This document shows, piece by piece, positions 12,969 to 25,370 of a stretch of DNA of 64,000 nt; within the stretch, counting starts at the first letter, position 1, and the number at the start of each line of letters is the position of its first letter. The notes under the pieces are model-generated. The model did not search any database and was not told where the DNA came from. It saw only the letters and a list, made by a program, of their open reading frames with translations. This stretch comes from Emydura subglobosa (Eukaryota; Chordata; Testudines; Chelidae), in assembly GCA_007922225.1 (NCBI GenBank), contig ML679941.1, forward strand, positions 61,289,079-61,353,078, given 5' to 3'. The position numbers and the translations under genes are program-made.

Positions 12969-13865
12969 ATTTATATTATAAGAACATTTGCTGCCTGTAG
13001 GACTCGTTAGCCTTGGGATTTTTAAAGCATCCCAGTTACAGACAACAGAAGCATGAATAAAACTGATAACTTATATAGAAGGAGATATTCCAGCTAACTC
13101 TTGATTATTTATGTATATATTACACTTGATGTGCATGGTAGTACACAGCAACGTCACTTATTTTAGTGATATTGTCCATGAAACACCGGGCCAGTTTTGA
13201 ATAGGCAAATCACTGCCTTTTCCATTCTGTTCTGCTGCCTCTCATATTTAAGTACAAGAAAGAGAATTACACTGCACACCCCCATTTGAAACCTTATGAC
13301 ATCAACCTTTAACCTAGTGATGGGAGAGTTTCCAAGTGGTTTGGTTCAGATATGAATCTCAGTATATGCTACCTTATTGTTTTGGAAATCTCTCAAGGTC
13401 AGGTTGTATTGATTGATAGAGGGAGATGTATGGTTTCTCCTGATTTTGAAGAGGCCAGAAATACCCTTAGAATTTTGATTCTTGGAGGATTTCAGTTCTC
13501 CCACCTGCAGGCAAAACAAGGAGGTGCAGAGGTGTGAAAATAATATTAAAAGCAAGAAAGATTCAGGTTTGGTTGGGGAAGGGCGGAACTCTTCTGTTCT
13601 CCAACTGGGTTCACTCATCTTCACTTTAAACACCCTAAGCAAAATTGTGCCCTCAGTTACTCTATGATTTGCATAATGTATGGCTGCTCTATATCCTTCC
13701 AGTTCTGCCTGCTCCAGCACTAGTGTCCAAGTCATACTCCGAAAAGCAAGTCTCCAAGGGGCATTGGCATTTTCACCCTCCTATCAACTGTCTTTGACAC
13801 TACTGATTATAAATGGAGAAGCTGCAATAGGACAGCTTAGGAGAGCCCCACATCAGAATATACCA
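12969..13865. other. No gene recognised
   Basis: A minus-strand frame of about 129 codons lies at 13346-13735 but has no recognisable domain and overlaps plus-strand frames. I treat it as chance or an old repeat. Confidence 0.45.
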
Positions 13866-13988
13866 TAGCTCAGAAAACTCTCCTGAGAGGAGAAAGAACC
13901 CCGTTCAAATCCTTTCTTCCCATCAAGCAGAGAGGGAGCTGAACCTGGCTTATCCACCTGCCCGCAGAGTATTCTAACTACTGGACTA
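13866..13988. repeat. Inverted pair of tRNA-like (SINE-derived) segments
   Basis: On the plus strand 'tagctcag' (13866-13873, box A-like) is followed by 'gttcaaatcc' (13903-13912, box B-like). On the minus strand a second tRNA-like run goes from 'tagtccag' (complement of 13981-13988) to 'aggttcag' (complement of about 13939-13946). The two halves face each other, giving a fold-back repeat built from tRNA-like halves. Both are too degenerate to fold as a functional tRNA. A tRNA-derived SINE origin is inference from the promoter-box spacing. Confidence 0.5.
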
Positions 13989-14763
13989 GAAGTTAAGGTC
14001 ACCACCACCAATGACAGTTGTGTGTGGAGTGAGGCAGGTGCCTCAGTTGCCTGGCTCCAGGTGAAGGGTTCCTGACTCTCAATTGCCAGTAGAAATAGGT
14101 GCCTATTTCTGTGAGAGGTAGGGCTTAGGACATAGCTCTCACATTGTCCTGTCCCATTAGCTAGTTTATGCAGCTCCTAGCATGCTGGCTTTTGTGGATT
14201 GCCTTCTTAGTCACCTATTTCTCTCCATTCATTGTACAGGGAGTCTAAGTGCCCAACTCAGGTTTTGTGGGTTGTAGTGCTGTTCCAGTGATTTGTCTAA
14301 GCCCCTAAAAGTTAGGTGCGGTGAAGCAGAGCATTGCAATACCTAAATCCCATTATAGAGCCAGGTCTCGGTGCCTGAGAAGAGTAATGGGGGGGGGGGG
14401 GGAAGCATTTCTTGACTCTTTGGCAATCTGGGTTTAGTTGGTTATTGCTGGAACAGAATGGAGTTAGCAGCTGGATTTGTCTCTTGTGTTATAATTTTTC
14501 TTTTAAAGAAATGTCAAAGTTGTCAAGAGACAGGACCCCACTACAGTCCCAATGGTCCAAACATGAATGTGTATGTGGGTGGGGAGGGAAACCCGCTGCA
14601 AGCAACCTACCCCCTCCAGGGCACCAGGCCCCCTAGGCCAGATGTACAAGGGAGAGGCAGAGCCAGTGCCCAGGAATAGCAGGAATTTCCCCAATAACAA
14701 AGAGCTGAAAGCAACAGTTCGAGGCCAGGGGATGAGGCCCCTCCACCTAGCAGAGAAAGGTAT
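13989..14763. other. No gene; contains a 14-G run
   Basis: A mononucleotide run of 14 G lies at 14389-14402. The rest is unclassified sequence of mid GC, probably old repeats, with no coding signal. Short frames of 60-98 codons around 14412-14799 overlap on both strands. Confidence 0.5.
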
Positions 14764-15042
14764 AACATGATCCACTGGCTGGAAGCTGAAACTAGACAAA
14801 TTCAGATTGGAAATCAGCTATAAATTTGTAACAGTGACAGTAATTAACCATTGGAACAATTTACTAAGGGCCATGGTGGGTCATGTCTCCATCACTGACA
14901 ACTTTTAATTCAAGATTGGTTGTTTTTCTAAAAGATCTGCAGTAGGAATTATTTTGGTGAAATTCTATGGCTTGTGTTATATAGGAGGTCAGACTAGATG
15001 ATTACAATGATCCCTTCTGGTCTTGGACTCCATGAACCTGTG
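14764..15042 (+). mobile_element. CR1 LINE 3' fragment
   Basis: It is recognised by the CR1 3'-UTR signature: 'ggaggtcagactagatgatt' then 'acaatgatcccttctggtct' and a terminal 'ctccatgaa' instead of the exact octamer repeat. Upstream it matches the C-terminal CR1 pattern ('aattaaccattggaacaatt'). No useful coding remains. Confidence 0.8.
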
Positions 15043-15589
15043 AGGTACCTTTCAAACCCAAGGTCATCCTATGGTCAGAAGACTACACTCTACAAACTGT
15101 AGCATGGACGTATTTTTTCCCTCTCTGTTACTTCAATTTTATTTATCTTCCTTCTGCTCCTTTCCCTCACTGGTTCTCCTGTGCCAGCCTAAACTCCCTG
15201 CCTTCCACGTTCCTCCTGATTTGCAAGATTAAATAATTTACCCTTCAGAATTTACTGATATAGCTATTCTGGAATAATTATCCAAAAGTGGACTAAGCTA
15301 ACTCAAAAAAATGGTACTCCATTCTTCTTCCTCTTCTCTCCCTCAATGCACCTCTTCTGTTTCTTTTTTGTGCTCTCATGTTACTAGCTCATGGCCTCCT
15401 TCCGTTCCCCTTCTTGCCATCTCTACCCTCATTTTTAATGTAAAAGGAAAAAAGGTAAATGATTCAGAAACACCAAGTTATGTGCATAGCTCCCTCTAAC
15501 CATGTGAGCCGATTACTATTAATTGTGTGCTCTCTCTCCACCTTGTCTCCTGCTGTTTATTACACCCACTTGTCATCTTGTCTTTAATT
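15043..15589. other. No gene recognised
   Basis: Pyrimidine-rich spacer around 15310-15430, with a 62-codon frame that has no family resemblance. Confidence 0.45.
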
Positions 15590-15712
15590 AAACTGTAAGC
15601 AACCTGGGTGGGGGCTGTTTACTCTGTTTGCACAGCACTTGGCAAAATGGGATTCCACTCCTTGGGGAACGAATGCAATATAATTAATGCTCCTTATAAA
15701 GCTAATGCAATA
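15590..15712 (-). repeat. Interspersed repeat, family A (inverted copy)
   Basis: It reads 'aactgtaagcaacctgggtg' then 'tttgcacagcacttggcaaa' and 'atgggattccactccttggg', the reverse complement of the family seen at 10.4 and 27.6 kb. Confidence 0.5.
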
Positions 15713-15894
15713 CTTGCAGAACCATCATAACTGAGTCATTTACAACTTTGATTTCCTGGTTTTTATAAGGCGTTTTTCACCACCTGTCACCAAGCTCCTC
15801 CCTTCTCTAACATCTTTGTACTCTCCCTAGTCTTATTTTCTGAAGTTGTGTTAGTTTCCCCATCCTCCCAACTGCACTAGTTTTTAGTGAGATA

Positions 15895-16015
15895 AGGTGG
15901 GTAAAGTAATATCTGTTATTGGACCAACTTCTACTGGTGAAAGACAAGCTTTTGAGCTAACACACAACTCTTTTTCTGGTCTGGGAAAGGTACTCAGGCT
16001 GTCACCCCTAAACAG
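15895..16015 (+). repeat. Reptilian interspersed repeat fragment
   Basis: It contains 'agataaggtgggtaaagtaa' then 'attggaccaacttctactgg', 'gacaagcttttgagct' and 'ggtctgggaaaggtactcag'. I recognise this arrangement as a frequent repeat in turtle and crocodilian DNA, but I cannot assign a superfamily with confidence. Confidence 0.45.
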
Positions 16016-18374
16016 GGCCCAAGCATAATTTTTTCAGGCCCAGTACAAACTTGTAACATGGGCCCCCTCCCACACACATACCCCAATTCCTCATCCCCTA
16101 CATACAATCTCATGGCCATGAAAATGTTTTTCCTCATGGTAAACAACTAGGGTGTTTTCTCCCCCTCTGTGGACGTAGGTTCTCTCTGGGTATCTGGATG
16201 TCCTGTTCCATGAAGAGAGCTACTTCTCTGGGGAAATGTCCTTGTTTGTGCAGGTGGTTTTAAGTGTGTTAAGGTGCCTATCCTAGACTTTCTCCTCAGA
16301 GCATATTCTATGGTTTCTGAGGGCATGGCTGTAGAGAACAGATGTCTTGGTTTTTTTGCATCTCTGAATATAAGTGTGGTGATAGGTTTCTTATACATAG
16401 TTGACTGTAGGGTTCCATTGTTCTTAATATCACTTATCTTGTCTCACTCTCTACAGCTTTTCACTAAGGCTGGTTTCAACCAGTTCTTATTAAATGCCCC
16501 TAGCATTCCTGTTGTCTTGGCCAAAAAACAAAATGATCTCTCTTCCCATAAAGGTGCCTCATGTTATAGTTGGGCTGTAGCTATTTCTTTTTGTACTTTT
16601 TCTCTTGCTCTGGCTGTGTGCTTTTCCTTGGTTATGACTGGCAGGCAGCTTTTACGGGCATAGCAGGCCCTAAGTAACACACTATGGGTTTGCAGATAGA
16701 AAGAGGCATAGAAGTTAAATACAAGACCCAATATAAGGTCATCTAGTCCAGTCATCTGTTAGAACAGGTTATTTCCTACAGTGTATACAGCAAGGTGAAC
16801 TAGTTGGCAGTAGAATCTATATAAAATTCAGTTTTCTGCCTCTTCTTGCCCCTAGAGCTGCCTTCCACTGATTTTTTTCCACCCATCCTTTACTTCACAT
16901 GCATGATATTTACCTGTAACCCTATGAACTAACAGGCTGGCTCATCCACAGACTACTCTACTATTGTTCTCGTCTCACAAAGACTTAGATGGATACTTGT
17001 AAAAGTTGTTTCCACTTACAAGGAACAGGCGGCCTCAGGGGATTGCTGATAGGCTACAGAGCCCTTCCCCTGTAGGTCATCAGTTTGACTACAGCCCACC
17101 TCAGCAGAGGGGGAACAACTTTTAATCACTATAGGATGTTTAGTAGTTCCCACAAACTCAACTCTGTTTTGTTGTAAGTTGTTCAATACAGGGACTCCCT
17201 CTTACTTTGGGTTTGTACAACGGGGCCTTCCTCGTGGCTGAGTCTTCTAAGAAGACCTGCAGCAGGCACCAAAATCATGTTACAATAGATTTGAGAGGGC
17301 AGGAACCATTTGAATTGTCACATGAACAGGGATGAGCAGGTGGATTAAAAAGAAATCAGACAAGACCAAAAACATAAAATCTTTTTAAAATACATTTTAT
17401 GATTTGTCAGCCAGGCTCTTGATTTTTGAATTTTTGGGTTGGCACTATTGAAATAAATATGTAAATACTGGAAAAATTGCTATCTGTGCAGCTGGCCTCT
17501 AAGTCAGAGCTACATATGCTCTATATAGAGTTAAGCTTTATTTAAAAAAATCAGGAACTGATATTCCCCAAATTAATCAGACCTAGTATGACAAACTGTT
17601 TTTAATGAGATTTGCTTGAAGGCTTAGCTATTACAGCTGTTCAGTTTTAGGGTACAGTCCTGCAAGCAGCAAGTGAGTAACCTCCTTCATGTACAGAATC
17701 CCACTGAGATCACTGTAATAGTGTGTATAGGATCAAGCCCTAAATCATAATTTCCCCCATCACATCATTCAAGCCTGATGGACTGGCATCCAGGTAGTAG
17801 GAGGTGTTTTTCTATTGAAACAAAAACATATGCTTACATCTCTGATAACCAGAAAACCAACAGGTTACCTTTAAATTAATGAATGGCTCAGAATATTTTT
17901 AAGTTTAATATTTTCCATCACTCTGCCCTCTAACACTTACCTGCCATTGTCTAATCATTCACATATTTTGTTTTTCGGAATGCAGATGAATCATGAAGGG
18001 CACATTACCATGATAAATATTTCATCTGTTTCCTTTTACTGTTAACTCAGCTGCATGATTCATGCCTTAACACTATTTTACTTGTTCCGTTCTATGTTTA
18101 TGTCAAATCTTGACTTTATGAAAATTAATAATGCTGCCACAATCACCTGTTCTTGCTTAAAAGTCAGTGTGAACTTATCTGCTTTATATAAGATTATAAA
18201 TTTAACCTGGTATAATTCTTCCTGCCATTAAGCCAGTTACTCACATGTAACTAAGAATAATGTTGTATTATGAGCTGCAGAAACTAAAGGGTTTTTTTCC
18301 TACATGATTCTGTCATTGATTTATTTGAATATTAAAGGACTTTTACCAGTCTTTTTTATTTTTTAAGTAATGCT
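16016..18374. other. No gene recognised; possible old repeats
   Basis: A 129-codon plus frame (16274-16663) and minus frames over the same DNA show no motif I can defend. The block 16130-16690 may be a decayed retroelement. A CR1-like minus-strand end ('gtcatctagtccagt') sits near 16738. The rest is AT-rich. Confidence 0.45.
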
Positions 18375-19331
18375 GTTGCAGGGCACAATTTCAGGCTCTG
18401 CAGTGACCCCTTACAATATCATTGTAATGGGGCCTGTTATGGGCCACACTCACCTTTGGAAGTGCTTTGGAGGCAGCATTGCAGGAATCTGTCTTTTGAA
18501 CCCTTCTTTGGCTGCTGCATCTACTCTGGGATGACGTGTCTGTCTCCCTGGGTACATCTACAATGCCATAAAACCAGTGGCGTGGCATGGCCGTGGCTCG
18601 GTCAACTGACTTGGGCTGACAGGACTCCTTTTCAGGAAGTCAGAGCCCAGGCCCCACTCCAGGCCTGAACATCTACTCTGCAATTTTATAGCCCTGCAGC
18701 CTGAGCCTTGAGAGCCCAAACCAACCAACCTGAGTGCTGAGACTCAGTGCCATGGGGTTTTTGTTTTTTAAATCGCAGTGGAGATGTATTCTTTGAGTAT
18801 TCTGTGGCCCGGCGCTCCAGCTCATAAAAGTTCAACCCCACTCCCGCTTTCTGGGGAAACAAAAAGGTCCAACTGTAAGTCCAAAGTAAATGCCCCTCTT
18901 GGGCCACATTGCAGTTCTCTGCATCTTGACCCTTACGCGAGGGCCCTGCAGATCATCTGCTATGCTTCCGTCTCTTAGCAGAATTCTCCCACTCCTCTGG
19001 ACTCTGGCAGCATCCCTTGAAGAGCTCCTTGCAGGCCCTAGCTTAGGGCATCCCCCATAGCAGCCTGCTCTGCTCTGCGTGGGTCCCTTCTAGCCTGACT
19101 TCCCTGGACTTTCCCAGAAAAGCACCTCTCTCCTGGATCCTCCTACTGATTTCTCAACTCTGCCTATATAGTCTTTCCTCCTTTCCCCTGGCAGCTGGGC
19201 TCAATCACTATAATTAAGTCTTCTGAACAGGTTCAAATACTGTCACTAATTATTCCTGGGGTTGCTAGGTCACAGGCCAGGCTAAACCCAGCTTGCCTTA
19301 AAGGGCCAGCCAGCCCATGACTGGGCCACAA
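18375..19331 (-). mobile_element. Candidate LTR in minus orientation, with a MITE inside
   Basis: The plus strand starts TGTTGCAGGGC and the right end is ACTGGGCCACA, so the block has TG...CA ends. The complement carries a TATATAG box (plus-strand 'gcctatatagtc' near 19165), about where an LTR promoter would sit. The flanking pentamers (AATGC and AAAAA) do not match, so the boundaries are uncertain. Within it, about 18556-18775 resembles the Harbinger-type MITE family ('gggtacatctacaatgccat' and 'gaacatctactctgcaattt'). Confidence 0.35.
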
Positions 19332-19396
19332 AAAAATCAGCTTAACCCTAGTGCAGGACTAGCATAAGCACATACCAGGAGCTGCATAATTTACAC

Positions 19397-19794
19397 CATT
19401 AGTTTTCAACCTGTGGTCTGCAGATCCCTGCGGGACTGTAGGCTATTTCTAAAGGGTCTGCGAAAGATGACTATGCAAATAAAATTTCAGATCCCAGACA
19501 AGGCATTCCTCTTTTCTGATGAATCAAAAAGTATGTAAATACCCCCACCTATAGGTCAAAACCCAGACATTATTACCATAGAAGCCCACAGTTTAGCACC
19601 CTTTCTCATGCTGTGTCAAACACCATGCCAAGCACATGCAACATTTACAGTTGAATTCTGTTGAGTCAGTTTTCTTTTTAAGACTTCTATGGCAGGGGTC
19701 TGCAGACCACAGATTGAATTTCCAAAGGGGTCTGCACTTCCATTCAACATTTTTTAAGGGGTCCTCAAATGAAAAAAAAAATTGCAAACCATAG
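19397..19794. mobile_element. hAT-type MITE, 398 bp
   Basis: The left end CATTAGTTTTCAACC pairs with the complement of the right end (TTGCAAACCATAG). Flanking octamers ATTTACAC (19389-19396) and ACTTACAC (19795-19802) match at 7 of 8 positions. Internal 'tctgcagaccacag' is shared with the MITE at 50053-50184, so both belong to one family. It is non-autonomous and holds no transposase. Confidence 0.75.
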
Positions 19795-20239
19795 ACTTAC
19801 ACAGATGACTGCAGTCACCAGCCCAGAATCCCATTGGTATGTACTGTGTTTCTCTGATTTTATGTTAATAGAACATCTGCTGTCACAGTTTTATGACAGC
19901 CTAATGACTGAAAGCAGCCACACTTTTCCATATAGGGCTGGGGTGGATGTGGAGCTGCTAAGTAATAATCTAAGCATACCAATATATAATAATTGTATGA
20001 ATACTGTATGTGACCTGGTCAGTGAGGTGAACTTACTGTATATGGGGTATTAGACACTGTATAAATGTGACGGTCTTGCTTAATGTCAGGCTGTTGGGAA
20101 AACAAGCAGGAAACCAACCTAATGGTTATAGGTTAGCAGCCGCCCAACACACAGTTGGGCCACATCCTCATAAACATATATAATCTCTGTAAACACATAA
20201 TGAAGCTATATTATAATTAACACTAAACTACCTAGATAA

Positions 20240-20575
20240 TAAATTACTCTGACCTGAGTAAGAAGCCAAGCCTTCTCTGGTGCAGCCCCGTGTGGCTCTG
20301 CCTCTTCCCCTCCCTCGTGGACTGAAGGTAATGGAGGCAGCAGGTGCTCGTGGGCTGGCTGGGGTACTGCAGGCCCCCCCGTGCAAGTGTGGGGTTGGGT
20401 GGGGCTGCTCCTCCATTCCAGCTGGGTGCGGTACTTGGGGCTGCTGTGCCCAGCCAGCAGCGGACTCAGGGGGGTTAAATGACCTCAAAGTTACTGAAGC
20501 CTCACAGACGCCCTGTAATCTTTGGCATACCCCTAAGGGGGTCATGTGCCCCAGGTTGGGAACTGTTGGTCTACA
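20240..20575 (-). mobile_element. hAT MITE fragment, right end only
   Basis: The right boundary reads 'cccctaagggggtcatgtgc' then 'cccaggttgggaactgttgg', the complement of an hAT end of the CAGTGGTTC...AACCTGGGG type. The interior is GC-rich relative to its flanks. I cannot find a matching left end, so it is truncated or diverged. The 128-codon plus frame over it is an artefact of the base composition. Confidence 0.5.
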
Positions 20576-20581
20576 GAGTAT

Positions 20582-20654
20582 GGATGAAATCCTAGCCCCA
20601 TTGAAGTCGATGGGAATTTTGCCCTTGACTTCAACCAGGGTTAGGATTTCATCC
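20582..20654. repeat. Palindromic fold-back repeat, about 73 bp
   Basis: The left arm 'ggatgaaatcctagcccc' is mirrored by the right arm 'ggttaggatttcatcc', and the inner 'ttgaagtcgatggg' pairs with 'cccttgacttcaa'. The DNA would form an almost complete hairpin. This is a recurrent type of short amniote repeat, and it begins just beyond a hAT end. Confidence 0.6.
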
Positions 20655-22189
20655 TATGCATATTAAGTAAGGCAGCCTATCTGAAATACCATTTATATTC
20701 ATTTCATGTAGCTATCTCCCTGAACATCCTCTCAGACCACTAAATAGGAAAACTTCAAGTTTCTATTTTCACTCAAGGATACAGTTTTACCTATCTATCT
20801 GAGTAATGACTAACACAACCAATGTATGGCATAATTCAGATTTTTCTATGGGTAATTGATTAATTTTAAAAACATAAGCAAACTTCATAACACTTCAAAA
20901 GCTCCCTCTTAAAAAATATAATAGTATTTAAAAAAGGAGGCTGGGATTATCTGATAGCATGCTATATTTTACTATTGTCAATCAATTAGGAACCAGTAGT
21001 AGAGTATTACTGTGTGGTTAATTGTTCTGGGGTAACTTTAATGATGGGGTCTTTGCTCCATCTTTAACTATGACCATTTAATAACCAATCTACTCACTTT
21101 TCCATCAGCATGCTATTCAATGTATGTGCAATGGTTACAGAGAAAAATGGACTTTTGACCCCTCTTCAGTCTCTCCTGAGTGCACCCTTTCAAAGGCCAG
21201 GCCCTAAGCTGGGACAGATCCCATTCTTCTCCCACTCAGACCAGATCCCTAGGCTGCAGCACTCCTGATTACTAGGCACGTTTCTTCAACAGATCCAGGT
21301 GGGTTTGGCACTTGCAAGAGACTTGCTTTCAGGAGCTCTGACCTGTAGATTAATGCAGGGACTTGGAACAGCTTCTTCAAAACAAAGTATTTATTTATCC
21401 CTGGAATATAACAATCAAAGAAAAAGGGGGTAAATTAACACAGAAGCCTACACATATCTTGTCTTACCTAAAGCTTTGAGGGAAGTGCTAAGCTTAGGCA
21501 GGCCTAATTCATGCCAGGTGCCACAATGTCTGGGGAGTGGGAGTCAGTGATTTCCTGCAGACACTACCCCTGTGTCCTTTGTCAAAGTCTTCCTTGAACT
21601 TCAGGGGGCAGGGCAGATGTCTTTTTAAAACCAGGTAGGCCTCATTGCTCCTGTGTCCACAAGATGAGCTTTACTAAACTTGGGTAGTTTCATGCAACAT
21701 ACACATTCTGGATAATAACACAAGAGGATTCCAAGTTTCAAAACTAAACTGGATCTCTAGTAAGAAAACAACTTACAGAGGTGCTGCAACTGTGGCTAGC
21801 ATTCTAGCTATGTACATATAGACTGACTTCCTGGTGCCTTTTCTTAACTCTTCTCTGCTGCATATGTGGGCTACTAGGTTTACCCCAAGGACAAGATGAT
21901 ATTAACTTTAAAAACTAGGAGGCCAAAGAACTACTGACCATTGAAAATTTTGTTCCTAAGGCATAATACTATTGAAATTTGAACTTTAAATTTAATCTAC
22001 CTTCTTCTTGGAATTTCTATATAAATCTACAATTTAGAAACTACCTAGACCCAGTTACTAAAGGAGAAATTCTGCAATTGGAAAATAACAGATTAGAACC
22101 AGAAAAAAATACTCAGATGAAACAACCCAAATAAACTGCTCCTTTTACTGTACAGCATATTCATTGAGAAAACATGTATCTAAATAAAT

Positions 22190-22191
<2 letters not shown>
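20655..22191. other. No gene; unclassified, perhaps LTR remnant at 21.1-21.8 kb
   Basis: A block of higher complexity at about 21150-21830 lacks definable ends and coding capacity and may be a retroviral-type LTR remnant. Flanks are AT-rich. Confidence 0.4.

Positions 22192-22235
<44 letters not shown>
22192..22235. repeat. (AC)22 microsatellite
   Basis: A pure AC dinucleotide tract of 44 bases, with a second short AC tract at about 22250-22261. Confidence 0.95.
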
Positions 22236-22237
<2 letters not shown>

Positions 22238-24439
22238 CTCTATACTGTTACACACACACAACCCCTTGATTATTTTTAAATCAAGCCTTAACTCTTAAAA
22301 TCCCAGCAATAGCGGAAAGCAAGACAGGAATTAAAAGGATACAGGAAGCATAGCATGTTAATCAAACAGCTCTAATTTAACAGTGAATGACAGAAATGCT
22401 CACAGCAACACACTTTATAGAACTGGAGGCTGAACTACTAAACTCTTATTTATTCAAATTGTTATAGGGAATTGTGCAGGGAAAAAAAAAAATGAGCTGA
22501 TCTGGTACAGCTGCACTGTCTGCACCTCTCCTCCAAACTGACGCAGATTCAAATGAATTGTTTCTGTATCATTCCAGTATGGCTATAAGACTTGCTCTGA
22601 ACTCATACAAGAGTGATGATATTTTTGATGGTTAAGTGATTGTGTGTGGACATGAAATGTTTTGAAAATGTTCCAAGTGGTTTTGTAAACACCAAAGGTC
22701 TCTAAGGTAGATGAATTTTTTTTTTTTTTTTTTTGGAGGATACAAGCCTGAATTCTCACTCATGCTAAGAGTCCTTTACACCACCCTAGCAATGTAAAGG
22801 GATCTCAGTACAACTGAGAATTCAGGTCAGTATCTTTGCCTCTCCCTGCTGCAGAGCACACAGAAAAGATCAGGTCCAGAGGGGTGGTTCTCCTCTTGCA
22901 GTAGGAGGCCACGAGTGAAGTAAGCAGGGAGTTCTCCCCATTTCTTTATTGCTACTATGTATAGACTTTAAAAAGAAAGGAAATTTTCCCTAAAGCGATT
23001 AACAGGTAAATATGCTCTACCTCATTTCCAGTTCACATAATATAGCAAATTAGAATGATCTACAGAAAAAAACATTATTTATGCATTTATTCATTCTATA
23101 TATAAAATAGATATATTGATCAGACTGTAGACTTGGTTTTTAGTATCCATAAAAATTGAAGAAGGCTAAAAATGACATCACATTGCCTTCTATTTTGTGG
23201 ATCTTGAGAAGGATTGCTTACGCTGTAATTCTACTTAATATTTAATGAATGAACTTTTTAATACACCTTTTACTGAAGCTACTGAATTTTATTTTATTTT
23301 TTTAAAACTACCTAATATTTTAAATTTTGCATTAGAAACTGGAAGCTGGTTACATCTGGGACTGTAGTTTGTATTTCATAAAAGGTATCTTCCCTTGGTC
23401 ATTCTGTTCATGCTACAACTGGGATGCTTTCATATGTTGTGCTCTGACTTTCTAGCCTTCCTATTTCTTCACAGCTTGTTACAGGTTCTCCCATCTTGCT
23501 GAAAATGTTGTTAAGTACTGATGTTAGAAAGCTATTTATCACCTAGAAATTGTTCCTATGACAACAGAGGTAGAGAGAGCATGGCTGAATCCTTCCTCTT
23601 CAGATGCCTTATTTTTGCAAGCATAGAACAGCAATAAAAATACACTTTCCTATTTCAAATTCCTATCTCTACAATTTATTACCATACATATGAATATATA
23701 TTCAGTGTTGTTATCTGTCAGGAAAAACTAAATGTATTCCCTTTGACACTGCGACAGAGAAACATCCCAAGTCTGCTCTATCTATGCAGACTTGGAGATC
23801 GCCACTTGTTAAAACACTCTAGGGCAGTTTATTTATATTTGCTCTTCCCACCACCTTACTGATCCACTTACCCTATTATTTACAGTGTTAGTTTCTTCTC
23901 AATTCTCTGTGGAGGAGAGGACTCATTCTAGTCAGATCATTCCAGGCCCTTTCTTCTTCTTTCCCCCCTTCTTATCTTCCTGTGTTAATGGGCCAATTTG
24001 CTCATTAGTCCTCTCCCAGCCCATTCTGATCTACCAATTAGGCCCTGTCAGGCCTACCCTGGGAGGCATCAATTGGTGTTTACCTGACCAGAGTGCTGAT
24101 TTAGCTGTTGATTCCCAGCACTGTGTCACAAATATATTTGGCTAACTCATGACTTAGTCATGCTTTTGAGGTAATCCTTGTCATATCATGTTACTGTTAG
24201 GATTAATAAGATACATTACATCCGCATTAAAAGAGAAATGCAGTGGATTTCAAAGCGGCTTTCTGAATATGAACAATACAGTTTTTTAAATTAAATGTGG
24301 ACACCAAAATGACTGCAGGTATCTAGGGTTAACAGCACATCTCCCATAATGTAATGGGAAGACACGGCTGAAGAAGTGAATAGAAAATAGATATGCACAC
24401 CAGATATACTAGAGGATCACATGCTTTGTTGTTTCTGTA
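22236..24439. other. No gene recognised; contains a T19 run
   Basis: AT-rich sequence with a 19-T run at 22716-22734. A fold-back remnant at about 22740-22830 ('cctgaattctcactcatgct' / 'ctgagaattcaggt') is visible. No coding signal. Confidence 0.5.
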
Positions 24440-24459
24440 GGCTGAGCGCATTGCACACT

Positions 24460-24640
24460 CTGGGTCTCCTTGCTCCCTCCATTCCACCCCCCCCCCCCCA
24501 ACTCCCTGTGTGCTACCCTCCCATCCCCTTCTATTTCAGGGACTCGTAGTCCTCACTCCTCAGGCCAGGGGCTCTATGTGCCCCCCAATTCCTCCTCCCT
24601 CATGGTAGGATCAGGACTGGATTTAGGGGCAGGCGACCAT
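24460..24640. repeat. Pyrimidine-rich degenerate repeat, related to the 25.4-kb block
   Basis: Includes a 13-C run (24487-24499) and the motif 'ccaggggctctatgtgcccc', which resembles the repeat unit at 25371-25600. It is surrounded by AT-rich DNA. Confidence 0.45.
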
Positions 24641-25370
24641 CTGCAGTGCCATGCTTGAGGGGGATGCTGTTTTTGTTGTTAGCAACAAAAGGGAAAATAG
24701 AATGTTTGAAGTAAAATGTTTCAGATATTCCGTATTGAGATTCATTTTTCACTAACCTCCTAGAATGTTCTGGACCTTGTAGAATCTCATGGAACCTTCC
24801 AGACTTTCTGAGAACTACATTTTCCTAGAACCTCCTAGAATATTGTCACTACGCCCTCATGGGTATATAAGGGGCAGGGCATTGCCAGAAAGTGTACTTG
24901 TGTTTTAAGACTTGAAGAGTGTAAGTAGCGAGGACAAAGATGAGAAAAGTGACCTTTTGAACTAAAGGACTAGGGTTAACATTCTAAAGCTGTCATCTAC
25001 TGTAACACTGTTTAATACTGGTCCATCCAATGTTGGTGCACAGTTCAATTTCTTGATGTTAGTGCATTTCAGTTATTCTTAAAATTAAAAAGTTTCTATA
25101 AGCTTAGAGGAAATAATTTTTTTATTTGCTTATATATGGCATGAATAAATACAGTTTTACAGATCCTAGTGTGCAAATTTATCGTCTTATGAGAGGGATA
25201 AATTATGCATGCAAACTGTGCATCAAAGTCCCGAAATGGGTTACTAATGCAATAAAAATAGTTATTCAAATGTTTAACAAATGAAGAGGGGAGTGCTGAA
25301 GATGCTTCTCATTTGGGGAACCATTTGGTCTAGGGCAGGCCCTGGCTAAGGTCCCCTATTCTCCCCAGTC
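24641..25370. other. No gene recognised
   Basis: AT-rich spacer between the two C-rich repeat blocks. It has a locally repeated 'cctagaatgttctggacctt' / 'cctagaatattgtc' pattern at 24755-24845. No coding frame of note. Confidence 0.45.

Noticed and set aside
13346..13735. 129-codon minus frame
   Set aside because: No domain and competing plus frames. No reason to call it a gene.
13866..13988. Functional tRNA gene
   Set aside because: Box A/B-like motifs exist, but the acceptor and anticodon stems cannot be formed cleanly. It is better explained as a SINE-derived fold-back.
16274..16663. 129-codon hydrophobic plus frame with opposite-strand frames
   Set aside because: Could suggest a membrane protein, but the region looks like a decayed repeat, and no family resemblance or start context was found.
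20280..20666. 128-codon plus frame with CG-rich composition
   Set aside because: It spans the end of a hAT MITE and then a palindromic repeat, so it is a composition artefact.
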